Assembly (NCBI RefSeq): GCF_014652235.1
Contig: NZ_BMYK01000007.1
Coordinates: 186,001-250,000 of the forward strand
DNA from: Pseudorhodoferax aquiterrae
GTDB lineage: Bacteria; Pseudomonadota; Gammaproteobacteria; Burkholderiales; Burkholderiaceae_C
Direction: 5' to 3'
DNA: 64,000 nucleotides
The position numbers and the translations under genes were made by a program. A model generated the notes under the pieces. That model had not been told where the DNA came from. It worked only from the letters and a program-made list of their open reading frames with translations, and did not search any database. Below, piece after piece: positions 1-8,411 of the stretch; the first letter of the stretch is position 1; each line of letters starts with the position of its first letter.

Positions 1-468
1 GGCCCGTCCGAGCCGTTCTGGCGCCACAGCCTGTCGGCCTGGCAGCGCGTGATCGACCTGAACCTGACGGCGATCTTCCTGGTGTGCCGCGCCGCGGTCC
101 CGCACCTGTCCACCGGCGGCACGGGCCGCATCGTCAACCTGGCGTCCATCGCCGGCAAGGAAGGCAACGCCAACCAGGCGGCGTACTCGGCCTCCAAGGC
201 CGGCGTGATCGGGCTGACCAAGTCCATGGCCAAGGACCTGGTGGACAGGAACATCCTCGTGAATGCCGTGGCGCCGGCCATCGTCCACAGCGCACTGGTG
301 GCGCAGATGCCGCCGTCGCAGATCGAGCTGGTGCTCGCCAAGATCCCGATGAAGCGGACCGGCCGGGTCGAAGAGGTGGCAGCCCTCGTCTGCTGGCTGG
401 CATCGTCCGAGTGCTCGTTCAGCACCGGCGCGGTCTACGACGCCTCGGGCGGCCGCGCGACCTATTGA
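1..468 (+). CDS. Short-chain dehydrogenase/reductase, 5'-truncated by window edge
   Basis: The reading frame is open from base 1, so the N-terminal NAD(P)-binding glycine motif lies outside the window; 155 residues are visible. The SDR core is clear: an N-L-A-S-I-A-G strand with the catalytic Ser region, the Y-S-A-S-K catalytic Tyr/Lys pair and a C-terminal D-A-S-G-G segment typical of classical SDRs. Such enzymes oxidise or reduce hydroxyl/keto groups with NAD(P)H in the cytoplasm; the substrate cannot be read from sequence. The TGA stop at 466-468 is part of the first bases of a 223-bp repeat. It converges with the LysR gene at 709-1647 and probably belongs to a catabolic operon starting to the left. 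Confidence 0.85.
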   Translation, partial: GPSEPFWRHSLSAWQRVIDLNLTAIFLVCRAAVPHLSTGGTGRIVNLASIAGKEGNANQAAYSASKAGVIGLTKSMAKDLVDRNILVNAVAPAIVHSALVAQMPPSQIELVLAKIPMKRTGRVEEVAALVCWLASSECSFSTGAVYDASGGRATY

Positions 469-690
469 GAACGTGTGAACGAACCGCTCACACCCACGCG
501 AGGCCCCCGATGAGCACCCGTTTCCATCATGATCGTTGCGCCCGGGGCCTCGCCCTTCGGGCCGGGGCGTGCCAGGCCGCATGCGGGCGTTGCGGTCCTT
601 GCCCGGGCACGAGCCCGGGCCGCGGCCCGCGCCTGCGCCTGCGGCCCGCCGCACCCCGTCGTGGGCGCGATCGGTTCATTCACCCGTTCT
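468..690 (+). repeat. 223-bp MITE-like element, copy 1
   Basis: The left end reads AGAACGTGTGAACGAACCG and the right end is its near-perfect inverse (CGGTTCATTCACCCGTTCT), giving ~19-bp terminal inverted repeats. An inverted second copy of identical length lies at 20235-20457; by eye about 11 of 223 positions differ (~95% identity). Inside is a strong hairpin at 601-620, two GCCCGGGC arms around a 4-base loop. No open frame shared by both copies looks like a protein. The first bases overlap the TGA stop of the upstream SDR, so the element sits between two convergent genes. I infer a non-autonomous mobile element or large palindromic repeat; no target duplication could be fixed. Confidence 0.8.
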
Positions 691-708
691 GAGCCTGCCG
701 GTGCGGGC

Positions 709-1647
709 TCAGCGGCGTGCAGCCGCTCCGCGCGCAGGGCGCGCCGCCCGCAGGAACAGCTCGGCGCAGATGCTGCGCAGCCAGCGGTTTCCGGGGTCCT
801 GGTGGTAGCGCGAATGCCAGTGCTGGCGCACCGAGAAGCTCGGGATCGGGACCGGGCAGGGCAGCACGCGCAGTCCACCGAGTTTCGCCAGCGTCTCGCC
901 GATGTGCCGCGGCAAGGTGGCGATCAGGTCGGTGGTGGAGAGGATGGCGGGCAATCCCAGGAAGCCGGGAATCCTGAGCACGACGCGCCGCTCGATCTCC
1001 AGCCGCTTGACCGTGCTTTCCAGCAGCTGCGCGCCGGTGCCGTAGACGATGCCGGCATGGGCCTCGCGCGTGTAGTCGGCCAGACCGAACGACTTCGGCC
1101 GGATGCGGGGGTGGCTGGAGTGGGCGAGGCACACCCAGTCCTGGTCGTAGAAGGTCTGCTGGTAGAAGCCGGCTTCCAGCTCGGGGATGAAGCCCAGCGC
1201 AAGGTCGGCCGCACCGGATTCGAGCTCCGCGGCCATGCCGCCATGGATGCCCACCGCCTCCAGCGTGACGCCCGGCGCGAGCGCGCGCACGTGCGAGAAC
1301 AGCCGGGGCAGCAGGGTGATGTGGCTCGCGTCGGTCATGAAAATCCGAAAGCTGCGCTGCACGGTCGCCGGATCGAACACGTGCGGCGATGCGCTGATGG
1401 AACGCAGGCCGGCAAGCACGCTGCGCACCGTGTCGATCAACGCGTCCACACGCGGCGTGGGCAGCATGCCCTGCGCCGTGCGCACGAACAGCGGATCGCC
1501 CAACTGCTCGCGCAGCCGCGCCAGCCAGATGCTGACCGTGGGCTGGGTCTGGCCCAGCATCTCGGCCGTGCGCGTCACGCTGCCGGTGCTGTGCAGCAGC
1601 TCGATCAGCTGCAGCTGCTTGCCGTCCAGCAGGGGAAGGTCCGACAT
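709..1647 (-). CDS. LysR-family transcriptional regulator (NahR/LinR-like)
   Basis: About 312 residues. The N-terminal winged HTH contains S-V-T-R-T-A-E-M-L-G followed by Q-P-T-V-S and L-R-E-Q-L-G-D-P-L-F-V-R-T, the usual LysR recognition helix and wing; the rest is a periplasmic-binding-protein-like effector domain. The style resembles the NahR/LinR/DntR group that senses aromatic compounds (family inference). I chose the ATG at 1647 because GGAG lies 6 nt upstream; an in-frame upstream ATG at 1671 would add eight residues. It is divergent from the catabolic operon beginning at 1749, and the ~100-bp gap is the natural place for its operator. Its stop lies ~20 bp from repeat copy 1. Confidence 0.9.
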   Translation of the reverse strand: MSDLPLLDGKQLQLIELLHSTGSVTRTAEMLGQTQPTVSIWLARLREQLGDPLFVRTAQGMLPTPRVDALIDTVRSVLAGLRSISASPHVFDPATVQRSFRIFMTDASHITLLPRLFSHVRALAPGVTLEAVGIHGGMAAELESGAADLALGFIPELEAGFYQQTFYDQDWVCLAHSSHPRIRPKSFGLADYTREAHAGIVYGTGAQLLESTVKRLEIERRVVLRIPGFLGLPAILSTTDLIATLPRHIGETLAKLGGLRVLPCPVPIPSFSVRQHWHSRYHQDPGNRWLRSICAELFLRAARPARGAAARR

Positions 1648-1748
1648 CCGCATCTCCATGTGAATTCTCAATGCAGTGTATTGCAGTCATGCGATTTGCA
1701 GAATGGCAGCGCATGCCCAGAATGCGCCGCGATGACGGGGAGAATCCA

Positions 1749-2678
1749 TTGAAGATCGCAGTACTCGGCGCGGGCGCACTGGGCTGTGCCATCGGCGGCG
1801 CGCTGGCCCTGGCCGGCAACGACGTGGTGCTCATCAACCGCAACCGCGCCCATGTGGAGGCCATCCGGACGAACGGCCTGCGCCTGCGCCAGGGCGATAC
1901 CGAACGCAGCGTGGCGGTGCGTGCGGCCACGGACTGCACGGCACTCGGCCCCGTGGACCTGGTCGTCGTGCTCGTCAAATCCTTCCACACCGAGGAAGCC
2001 ATCCGCGGTGCGGCACCGCTGATCGGGGCCGACACGGTGGTGCTCTCCCTGCAGAACGGTCTGGGGCACGAGGACATCCTGGCCGAAGCCGTCGGGCGCG
2101 CGCGCGTCGTCGCGGGCAAGACCTACGTCGGCGGCGTGCTGCTCGGGCCGGGCCACATCCTGAGCGGCACCGCGGGCAAGGAGACGCTGATCGGCGAGCT
2201 CGACGGCACGGCCAGCGCGCGCATCGCCCGCATCGCCGCATGCTTCGCGGCGGCCGGGCTGGCCACCACCGTCAGCGCCAACATCCTGGGCACGATCTGG
2301 GACAAGCTGCTCATCAACGTCGCGACCGGCGCGGTCAGCGGCATCACCGGCCTGAGTTACGGCCCGCTCTACCGCATCGCGGAGATCGAGGCCACCGCGG
2401 TGGCGGCGGTGCAGGAAGCGATGGACGTGGCCCGCGCCAGCGGCGTGCAGCTGTCCTACACCGACCCGCGCGCGGCCTGGACCAAGGCGGCCGCCGGCCT
2501 GCCCGAGGACTTCAAGACCTCCATGCTGCAAAGCCTGGAGAAGGGCTCGGTGACCGAGATCGATTTCATCAACGGCGCCGTCGTGCGCTGGGGCCAGCGC
2601 AGCGGCGTGCCCACCCCCGTCAACGCCACGCTGGTCGCGTGCATCAAAGGCATCGAGCGCGCACGCGCCGCGATGTGA
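1749..2678 (+). CDS. Ketopantoate reductase-like 2-dehydropantoate 2-reductase (PanE/ApbA family)
   Basis: 309 residues. The protein opens with K-I-A-V-L-G-A-G-A-L-G, the NADP-binding Rossmann motif, and has the C-terminal helical domain of the ApbA/PanE family (W-D-K-L-L-I-N around residue 185, with the conserved Lys and Asn). The start is a TTG at 1749 with GGGGAG six bases upstream; this puts the Rossmann motif at the very N-terminus as the family requires, whereas the upstream ATG at 1671 would add 26 unlikely residues. It is the first gene of a plus-strand operon with VOC, MaoC and CoA-transferase genes, so a catabolic 2-keto acid reduction is as likely as pantothenate synthesis. Confidence 0.85.
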   Translation: MKIAVLGAGALGCAIGGALALAGNDVVLINRNRAHVEAIRTNGLRLRQGDTERSVAVRAATDCTALGPVDLVVVLVKSFHTEEAIRGAAPLIGADTVVLSLQNGLGHEDILAEAVGRARVVAGKTYVGGVLLGPGHILSGTAGKETLIGELDGTASARIARIAACFAAAGLATTVSANILGTIWDKLLINVATGAVSGITGLSYGPLYRIAEIEATAVAAVQEAMDVARASGVQLSYTDPRAAWTKAAAGLPEDFKTSMLQSLEKGSVTEIDFINGAVVRWGQRSGVPTPVNATLVACIKGIERARAAM

Positions 2679-2688
2679 GGAGACCCCC

Positions 2689-3099
2689 ATGACCACCCCC
2701 TTCACGCCACCCACCTTCGCCTATGTCGAGCACGTTGCCATCCGCGTGCGCGACATCCACTGGCACATCCGCTTCTTCCACGAGGTGCTGGGCATGGACG
2801 TGCGCGAGATCGACGGCCCCGCAGACGACCCGCGCCAGTACTGGACGCTGGGCGGCATCCAGCTCATGGCCACGCCCGACTTCGAGGCCCCGCCCAGCAA
2901 CGATGCCGGCTGGCTGGCCCACCTGGGCGTGATGGTCGATGACCTGGAGGCCGCGCTCCGGGCCGCCGAGCCCTGGGGCGTCAAGGCCTTGCCGCAGGGC
3001 CGCCACTGGTTGCAGCTGCCGGATGGCCTGGCCGTCGAGCTGATCCAGGCCGCACCCGGCAGCGTGGCCCAGGCCCTGGCCGTGCGCCCACGCGGCTGA
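2689..3099 (+). CDS. VOC (glyoxalase/bleomycin-resistance) family protein
   Basis: 136 residues forming one vicinal-oxygen-chelate unit: Y-V-E-H-V-A-I-R-V-R-D at the start (metal-ligand His), F-F-H-E-V-L-G-M-D, then W-L-A-H-L-G-V-M-V-D-D-L and a terminal L-A-V-E-L-I (ligand Glu). GAGGAG lies just upstream of the ATG, and the gene starts 10 bp after the preceding stop. VOC proteins include dioxygenases, isomerases and epimerases; with MaoC and CoA-transferase neighbours an epimerase or lyase step on a catabolic intermediate is possible, but the reaction cannot be called. Confidence 0.8.
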   Translation: MTTPFTPPTFAYVEHVAIRVRDIHWHIRFFHEVLGMDVREIDGPADDPRQYWTLGGIQLMATPDFEAPPSNDAGWLAHLGVMVDDLEAALRAAEPWGVKALPQGRHWLQLPDGLAVELIQAAPGSVAQALAVRPRG

Positions 3100-3123
3100 C
3101 ACCTTCCCATCTGGAGACGCACC

Positions 3124-3603
3124 GTGAAACTGACACCGCCCCCCCAGCATTTCGAGACGCCGGAAAAGTACTGGGACGACGCCGCCGAAGGCGACACCTG
3201 CACCAGCCCCGAGTACGAAGTCACCGAGGCCCGCATCAACGCCTATGCCGAGCTGACCGGCGACTACACGCCCGTGCACATCGACGAGGACTACGCCAAG
3301 ACCACGCCCTTCGGCACGCGCGTGGCGCACGGCCTGTTCGGCCTGTCGATCGCCGATGGCCTGAAAACCCGCAGCGAATACCGCTTCCTGCCCGGCATGT
3401 CGCTGGGCTGGACCTGGGACTTCCTGCTGCCCATCAAGATCGGCGACCGGCTGCACGTGAAGTTCACGGTCACCGGCCTGCGCGCGTCCAGGAGCCGGCC
3501 GGGCTGGGGCATCGTGGTGCTGCCGTCCGAACTCGTCAACCAGCACGGCCAGGTCGTGCAGAAGGGCGAGCACCGCCTCATGATCCCCAGGAGACCCGCA
3601 TGA
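3124..3603 (+). CDS. MaoC-family (R)-specific enoyl-CoA hydratase/dehydratase
   Basis: 159 residues, GTG start preceded by GGAGACGCACC. The hydratase-2 signature is present: Y-A-E-L-T-G-D-Y-T-P-V-H-I-D, carrying the catalytic Asp and His, followed by a hot-dog fold with R-V-A-H-G-L-F-G-L-S. The family hydrates or dehydrates acyl-CoA thioesters, including mesaconyl/citramalyl-type substrates. The next gene is a family III CoA-transferase whose ATG overlaps this stop (ATGA), so the two are translationally coupled and probably act on the same CoA ester. Confidence 0.88.
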   Translation: MKLTPPPQHFETPEKYWDDAAEGDTCTSPEYEVTEARINAYAELTGDYTPVHIDEDYAKTTPFGTRVAHGLFGLSIADGLKTRSEYRFLPGMSLGWTWDFLLPIKIGDRLHVKFTVTGLRASRSRPGWGIVVLPSELVNQHGQVVQKGEHRLMIPRRPA

Positions 3604-4856
3604 GCGCCGCACAGAACAGCGCACAGCCGCTGCCGCTGGCCGGCATCCGCGTCATCGACTACTCGCACTTCCTGGCCGGCCCCTACGTGGGCCGCTGCCT
3701 GGCAGCGCTGGGTGCCGAGGTCATCAAGGTCGAGCGGCCGGGCAGCGGCGACGCCGGCCGCCAGCACGCCTGGTTCGTGGGCGAGGACGGCGCCTACTCG
3801 GGCTACTTCCTGCAGCTGAACATGGGCAAGCAGGGCGTGTCCGTGAACATGAAGGACCCGCGCGGCAAGGCGCTGGTCCAAAAGCTCGTGGACAGTGCCG
3901 ACGTGTTCATCGAGAACTACCGCCCCGGCGCGCTCGACAAGCTGGGCCTGGGCTACGCGGAACTGAGCCGGCGCAACCCCGGCCTGGTCTATTGCTCGAT
4001 CTCGGCCTACGGCCACACCGGGCCCGATGCGCACCGGGCCGGCTTCGGCCTGATCGCCGAGGCCAAGAGCGGCATCATGCAGATGGTGGGCCAGCCGGGC
4101 GAGGCGCCGCCGCTGCTGCGCATCTCGCTGGGCGACATGTACACCGGCATCCATGCGGTGGCGGCCATCAACGCCGCGCTGCTGGGCCGCACCAAGAGCG
4201 GCAAGGGCCAGCACATCGACATGGCGCTGTACGACACGCTGGTGTCCATGCACGAGTACGCCGTGCAGTGCTACACCTTCTCGGGCGGCACCGAGCTGCC
4301 GGTGCAGACCGGCCACGACATGCCGACCTCCACGCTGTACGGCGTGTTCCGCGCGGCCGACGGCGATCTGGTCATCGCCGCCCAGGTCGACGACGCCTGG
4401 AAGCGCTTCGCCGCGCTGGTGCAGTCCCATGGCGGGCCGGCCGGCTTCGGGGCGGACACCCGCTTTCACACGACCTCGGGGCGCAACGCCAACCGGCTGG
4501 AGATTCTGGGCGTGGTCAAGCCCTGGGTGGCCTCGCGCACGGTGGCCGAGGTGCTGGACCTGCTGGACGGCATCGACGTGCCCTGCGCCAAGGTGCAGCG
4601 CATCGACGAGGTGCTGGCCGACCCGCAGATCCAGGCGCGCGGCATGGTCGTCGAGCAGCAGCATCCGGTGCTCGGCAAGATCAGGCTGCCGAACCTGCCG
4701 TTCAGGTTCTCGGACTGCGACACCACCATCCGCCAGGTTGCGCCTGACCTGGGGCAGCACAACGCCGAGGTCGCCGCCGGGCTCGGCTTCTCGGCCGAGG
4801 AGATCGCCGCGATGCAGGCCGACGGCGTGCTCTACACCCGGGCGATGCCGTCATGA
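3600..4856 (+). CDS. CaiB/BaiF family III CoA-transferase
   Basis: 418 residues, full family length. It begins with L-A-G-I-R-V-I-D-Y-S-H-F-L-A-G-P, followed by L-G-A-E-V-I-K-V-E-R-P, both hallmarks of the family. The catalytic aspartate is expected in the S-L-G-D-M-Y-T-G segment near residue 178. These enzymes move CoA between carboxylic acids through a mixed anhydride at that Asp. Coupled by ATGA to the MaoC gene upstream and to the AroE-like gene downstream; together they suggest CoA activation of a dicarboxylate or hydroxy acid. Confidence 0.92.
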   Translation: MSAAQNSAQPLPLAGIRVIDYSHFLAGPYVGRCLAALGAEVIKVERPGSGDAGRQHAWFVGEDGAYSGYFLQLNMGKQGVSVNMKDPRGKALVQKLVDSADVFIENYRPGALDKLGLGYAELSRRNPGLVYCSISAYGHTGPDAHRAGFGLIAEAKSGIMQMVGQPGEAPPLLRISLGDMYTGIHAVAAINAALLGRTKSGKGQHIDMALYDTLVSMHEYAVQCYTFSGGTELPVQTGHDMPTSTLYGVFRAADGDLVIAAQVDDAWKRFAALVQSHGGPAGFGADTRFHTTSGRNANRLEILGVVKPWVASRTVAEVLDLLDGIDVPCAKVQRIDEVLADPQIQARGMVVEQQHPVLGKIRLPNLPFRFSDCDTTIRQVAPDLGQHNAEVAAGLGFSAEEIAAMQADGVLYTRAMPS

Positions 4857-5674
4857 GCGACCGCTATGCCGTCATCGGCCACCCCATCGGCCACACGAAG
4901 TCGCCGCTGATCCACGGCATGTTCGCCAAGGCCAGCGGGCAGGACCTGGTCTACACCGCGATCGAGGGCCGGCCGGGGCTGTTCGCCGAGGATGCCGCGG
5001 CCTTTCGCGCGGCCGGCGGCCGCGGCCTGAACGTCACGGCGCCGTTCAAGCTCGATGCCTTCGCCTATGCGACCGAGCGCTCGGCACGGGCCAGCCTGGC
5101 CGGGGCCGTCAACGCGCTCAAGTTCGACGGCGAGCGCGTGCTGGCGGAGAACTTCGACGGCGTCGGGCTCACGCGCGACGTGGTCCGCAACCTGGATTGC
5201 GCGATGCAGGGCAAGCGCGTCCTCGTGCTCGGCGCCGGCGGCGCCGCGCGCGGTGCCTTGCTGCCCTTCCTCGAACAGCGCCCCGCCGAGCTGGTCATCG
5301 TCAACCGGACCGTGGCGAAGGCACTGGCATTGGCCCAGGAGCTCGTGGGCCAGGGCCCCGTGCGCGCCTGTGGCTACCAGGAGCTCGAGGGCCAGCGGTT
5401 CGACCTCGTCTTCAATGCCACGTCGGCCAGCCTGCGCGGCGAGCTGCCGCCGGTGCCCGCCACCGTGTTCGTTCCCCACGGTCTGGCCTATGAACTGGCC
5501 TACGGCAAAGGCCTCACGCCGTTCCTGCGCATGGCGCAACAGACGGGCGTGCGCCGGCTCGCCGATGGCGTGGGCATGCTGGTGGAACAGGCGGCCGAGG
5601 CCTTCGCATGGTGGCGTGGCGTGCGGCCGGCGACGCAGCCGGTCATCGAGCGGCTGGCCGTCCCGCTGGCCTGA
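4853..5674 (+). CDS. aroE: Shikimate dehydrogenase-like (AroE family), probably catabolic
   Basis: 273 residues. The substrate domain carries S-P-L-I-H and N-V-T-A-P-F-K at residues 60-66, including the catalytic Lys. The usual N-T-D-G is N-F-D-G here (residues 100-103), keeping the catalytic Asp but changing the Thr. The NADP-binding L-G-A-G-G-A-A-R-G lies near residues 126-134. The family interconverts 3-dehydroshikimate and shikimate (or quinate homologues). Placement in an operon with CoA-transferase, AroQ and a ring-cleavage dioxygenase, instead of with biosynthetic genes, suggests degradation of shikimate/quinate or an analogue. The ATG overlaps the CoA-transferase stop. Confidence 0.85.
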   Translation: MSDRYAVIGHPIGHTKSPLIHGMFAKASGQDLVYTAIEGRPGLFAEDAAAFRAAGGRGLNVTAPFKLDAFAYATERSARASLAGAVNALKFDGERVLAENFDGVGLTRDVVRNLDCAMQGKRVLVLGAGGAARGALLPFLEQRPAELVIVNRTVAKALALAQELVGQGPVRACGYQELEGQRFDLVFNATSASLRGELPPVPATVFVPHGLAYELAYGKGLTPFLRMAQQTGVRRLADGVGMLVEQAAEAFAWWRGVRPATQPVIERLAVPLA

Positions 5675-5818
5675 CTGGGCGTGGCGCAGGCTTTGAAGAC
5701 CGCGCAGGCCCCTGGCCGGCCTGCAGGCAGCGCCTGGTCCCCCGGCGCTGCGCAGCAGCCCGTGCGCAGGCGGCCGGCCGCGCTTGCCAGCGCCGCCGAC
5801 CCGCGGTTTACTGCACAG

Positions 5819-6880
5819 ATGCAAACCCCACGCAAAACCCGCATCGCCGTCGCTGGCGCCGGCCTCATCGGCCGGGCGCACATGGGTGTCGCCCAGGCCA
5901 GCCCCCGCTGTACGCTGTCCGCGATCGTGGACCCGGCGCCCGCAGCGGCCGCGCTGGCCGCGCAGGCGGGCGTCGCGCTGTACGGCTCGATCGAGGAGCT
6001 GCTCGCCAGAGACCGTCCCGATGGCCTGGTCCTGGCCACGCCCAACGCGCTGCACGTGCCGCAGGCGCTGCAGTGCATCGAGGCCGGCCTGCCGGTCTTG
6101 CTGGAAAAGCCGGTGGCGACCACGGTGGCCGAGGGGGCCCGGTTGCTGCACAGGGTGGAGGCGACCGGCGCCCGGGTGCTGGTCGGCCACCACCGCGCGC
6201 ACAGTCCCATCATGGCCACGGCCCGGCAGGTCATCGACGCGGGGCAGCTGGGTCGGCTGGTCGCGGTGATGGGCAGTGCCGTCTTCTTCAAGCCCGCGCA
6301 GTACTTTGCCGACGCCCCCTGGCGGCGTGAGCCGGGCGGCGGCCCGATCCTGCTGAACATGATCCACGAGGTGCACAGCCTGCGCATGCTGTGCGGGGAG
6401 ATCGCCGCCGTCCAGGCGTTCAAGTCGCATGCCGTCCGGGGCTTCGCGGTCGAGGACACGGTGGCGATCAACCTGCGCTTCGCCAGCGGTGCGCTCGGCA
6501 CCTTCATGCTCTCGGACACCGCCGCCTGCGCGCGCAGCTGGGAGCAGACCAGCCGGGAGAACCCCGCCTATGCCAGCGCAGACGACGAGGACTGCTACGT
6601 CATCACCGGCACCAACGGCAGCCTGTCGGTGCCCACCATGCGCCTGAGGACCTATCCCGGTCCGCAGGACCGCTCGTGGTGGAAGCCGTTCGACGCCGCC
6701 ACCGTGGGCCTGGTGCGCGAGGACCCGCTCAAGCTCCAGATGGAACACTTCGGAGCCGTCGTGCGCGGCGAGGTGCAGCCACTGGTCACCGCGCGCGACG
6801 GCCTGCTCAACCTGCGCGTGACCGAGGCCATCGCCGCGGCGGCGCAGTCCGGCGGCGTCGTCGAGATTCCCCTCACTTGA
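5819..6880 (+). CDS. Gfo/Idh/MocA family NAD(P)-dependent oxidoreductase
   Basis: 353 residues from the ATG at 5819, which places the Rossmann motif R-I-A-V-A-G-A-G-L-I-G near residues 7-17. The open frame extends upstream to 5681 but those residues are low-complexity and unlike the family. The E-K-P segment typical of the family (L-L-E-K-P-V-A) and the M-I-H-E-V-H motif in the active-site region are present. Members oxidise sugars, inositols or cyclic polyols; a role in oxidising a quinate- or shikimate-like ring alcohol would fit the neighbours (inference). Fourteen bases separate it from the AroQ gene. Confidence 0.85.
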   Translation: MQTPRKTRIAVAGAGLIGRAHMGVAQASPRCTLSAIVDPAPAAAALAAQAGVALYGSIEELLARDRPDGLVLATPNALHVPQALQCIEAGLPVLLEKPVATTVAEGARLLHRVEATGARVLVGHHRAHSPIMATARQVIDAGQLGRLVAVMGSAVFFKPAQYFADAPWRREPGGGPILLNMIHEVHSLRMLCGEIAAVQAFKSHAVRGFAVEDTVAINLRFASGALGTFMLSDTAACARSWEQTSRENPAYASADDEDCYVITGTNGSLSVPTMRLRTYPGPQDRSWWKPFDAATVGLVREDPLKLQMEHFGAVVRGEVQPLVTARDGLLNLRVTEAIAAAAQSGGVVEIPLT

Positions 6881-6894
6881 ATCCGGAAGAACCC

Positions 6895-7338
6895 ATGAAA
6901 TTCCTCATGCTGCATGGCATCAACCACAACATGTTCGGCAAGCGCGATCCGCGGCAGTACGGCACGGTCACGCTGGACCAGATCAACGCGGCGCTGTGTG
7001 ACCTGGGCCGCGAACTGGGGGTGGAAGTCCAGCACTTCCAGACCAACCACGAAGGCGCCATGTGCGAGCGCATCCACCAGGCCTACTTCGACGGTGTCGA
7101 TGGCGTCATGATCAACGCCGGTGCATGGACCCACTACAGCTACGGTATCCGCGACGCGCTCGCCATCCTGAACTGCCCGATCGTGGAACTGCACATGTCC
7201 AACATCCATGCGCGCGAAGCGTTCCGTCACCGGTCCGTGTTCGCCGAGATCGTGCAGGGGCAGATCGCCGGCTTCGGCGTGGACAGCTATCTGCTGGCGT
7301 TGCGCACGGCCGTCGGCCACGCACAGATCCCGGCCTGA
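6895..7338 (+). CDS. aroQ: Type II 3-dehydroquinate dehydratase
   Basis: 147 residues, usual length for the dodecameric type II enzyme. Catalytic residues are visible: R17 in G-K-R-D-P, Y22 in Q-Y-G, N74 in I-N-A-G-A-W-T-H, H80, and H100 in V-E-L-H-M-S-N, followed by R-E-A-F-R-H-R-S. The N-terminal L-H-G-I-N-H-N replaces the usual L-N-G-P-N-L-N, a noticeable divergence next to the active site. It dehydrates 3-dehydroquinate to 3-dehydroshikimate; with AroE and a dioxygenase beside it a catabolic quinate role is likely, and altered specificity is possible. Confidence 0.88.
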   Translation: MKFLMLHGINHNMFGKRDPRQYGTVTLDQINAALCDLGRELGVEVQHFQTNHEGAMCERIHQAYFDGVDGVMINAGAWTHYSYGIRDALAILNCPIVELHMSNIHAREAFRHRSVFAEIVQGQIAGFGVDSYLLALRTAVGHAQIPA

Positions 7339-7358
7339 GCAGCCGCGACGAGCGTTCC

Positions 7359-8336
7359 ATGGTCATCGAAAAGCCGAGCGATGTGACCGCGGCCGTGCTG
7401 GCCGAACTGGCGCGTGCGGACGATCCGCGCTTCAGGGAGATCATGACCGCCGCGGTCACCCATCTGCACGGCTTCGTGCGCGATGCGCGGCTGTCGGAGG
7501 CCGAGTTCCACCAGGCCTGTGCCCTCATCGCCCAACTCGGCCAGCTGACGACGGCCTCGCACAACGAGGTGGTGCTGATCGCCGGCTCGCTGGGCATCTC
7601 CGCGCTGGTCTGCCTGCTCAACAACGGCGACAACGGCCGGACCGAGACCACGGCCAACCTGATGGGCCCGTTCTGGCGCATGGATGCGCCGGCGACCGCC
7701 AACGGCGGCTCCATCGTGCGTTCGCCGACGCGTGGGGCGCCCGTGTTCGTGAACGCCTGGGTGCGCGACCCGCAGGGCCGCCCCGTGGCCGGTGCCGAGG
7801 TCGACGTCTGGCAGGCATCGTCCGAGGGCTTCTACGAGAACCAGGACCCGGGCCAGGCCGACATGAACCTGCGCGGCAAGTTCACGACGGACGCCGGCGG
7901 GCGCATCGCGTTCCGCACCATCAAGCCCGTGGGCTACCCGATTCCGCTGAGCGGCCCGGTCGGTGCGCTGTTGCGTGCGCAGGGCCGGCACAACATGCGG
8001 CCGGCCCACATCCATTTCATGGTGTTCAAGCCCGGCTTCAAGACGCAGTTCGCGCAGGTCTACTCCAGCGACGACCCGTACCTGGAGACCGATGTGCAGT
8101 TCGGCGTCACGCGGGCCCTGGTCGGCCAGTACGTGCTGCATTCGGGCGAGCCACCGCCAGCGCCGGACATCGCGGGGGCCTGGTACAGCCTGGACCACCA
8201 TTTCGTCATCGAGCCCGGCGAGGCCCGCCTGCCCAGGCCGCCCATCACCGGCAAGGCCAGCGGCGCGCGGCCTACGCGGGCCGTGCTGGAACGCGCCGAC
8301 GTTCCGGCTGCGGAGGGTGCGGGCACGAAGCGCTGA
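7359..8336 (+). CDS. Intradiol ring-cleavage dioxygenase (catechol/hydroxyquinol 1,2-dioxygenase type)
   Basis: 325 residues from ATG 7359. The N-terminal ~110 residues are helical, as in the catechol/hydroxyquinol 1,2-dioxygenase dimerisation domain. The Fe(III) ligands can be assigned as Y159, Y193 (P-V-G-Y-P-I-P), H217 and H219 (R-P-A-H-I-H-F). The enzyme opens an ortho-dihydroxylated ring between the hydroxyls. Last gene of the first operon. The N-terminal domain argues against protocatechuate 3,4-dioxygenase; hydroxyquinol versus catechol cannot be separated by eye. The C-terminus has ~30 extra Pro/Arg-rich residues. Confidence 0.88.
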   Translation: MVIEKPSDVTAAVLAELARADDPRFREIMTAAVTHLHGFVRDARLSEAEFHQACALIAQLGQLTTASHNEVVLIAGSLGISALVCLLNNGDNGRTETTANLMGPFWRMDAPATANGGSIVRSPTRGAPVFVNAWVRDPQGRPVAGAEVDVWQASSEGFYENQDPGQADMNLRGKFTTDAGGRIAFRTIKPVGYPIPLSGPVGALLRAQGRHNMRPAHIHFMVFKPGFKTQFAQVYSSDDPYLETDVQFGVTRALVGQYVLHSGEPPPAPDIAGAWYSLDHHFVIEPGEARLPRPPITGKASGARPTRAVLERADVPAAEGAGTKR

Positions 8337-8378
8337 GTTCGCCGCCAGGGCAGCCCGGCGACGCCCGGCGCCGGCCGG

Positions 8379-8392
8379 CGGCTGAACAGCCG
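8379..8392 (+). terminator. Weak hairpin after the dioxygenase gene
   Basis: CGGCT-GAAC-AGCCG forms a 5-bp stem with a tetraloop 42 bp after the dioxygenase stop. There is no T tract, so termination is only a guess. Confidence 0.25.
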
Positions 8393-8411
8393 GCTGACGC
8401 AGAATGCCACG

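Noticed and set aside
468..690. Repeat as a riboswitch or structured RNA gene
   Set aside because: The terminal inverted repeats and the inverted copy at 20 kb with identical boundaries fit a mobile element better; a transcribed role is not excluded but not supported.
1648..1748. Specific LysR operator in the first divergent promoter region
   Set aside because: TGCA and ATTCT/AGAAT partial dyads are present but none is convincing enough to name.
529..1752. Plus-strand 407-residue open frame across the repeat and the LysR gene
   Set aside because: It is antisense to a clear LysR gene and crosses the repeat; its Gln/His/Arg-rich composition is typical of frames opened by G/C bias.
5681..5818. 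Longer N-terminus for the Gfo/Idh/MocA protein
   Set aside because: The extra 46 residues are Ala/Pro/Arg-rich and would push the Rossmann motif away from the N-terminus.
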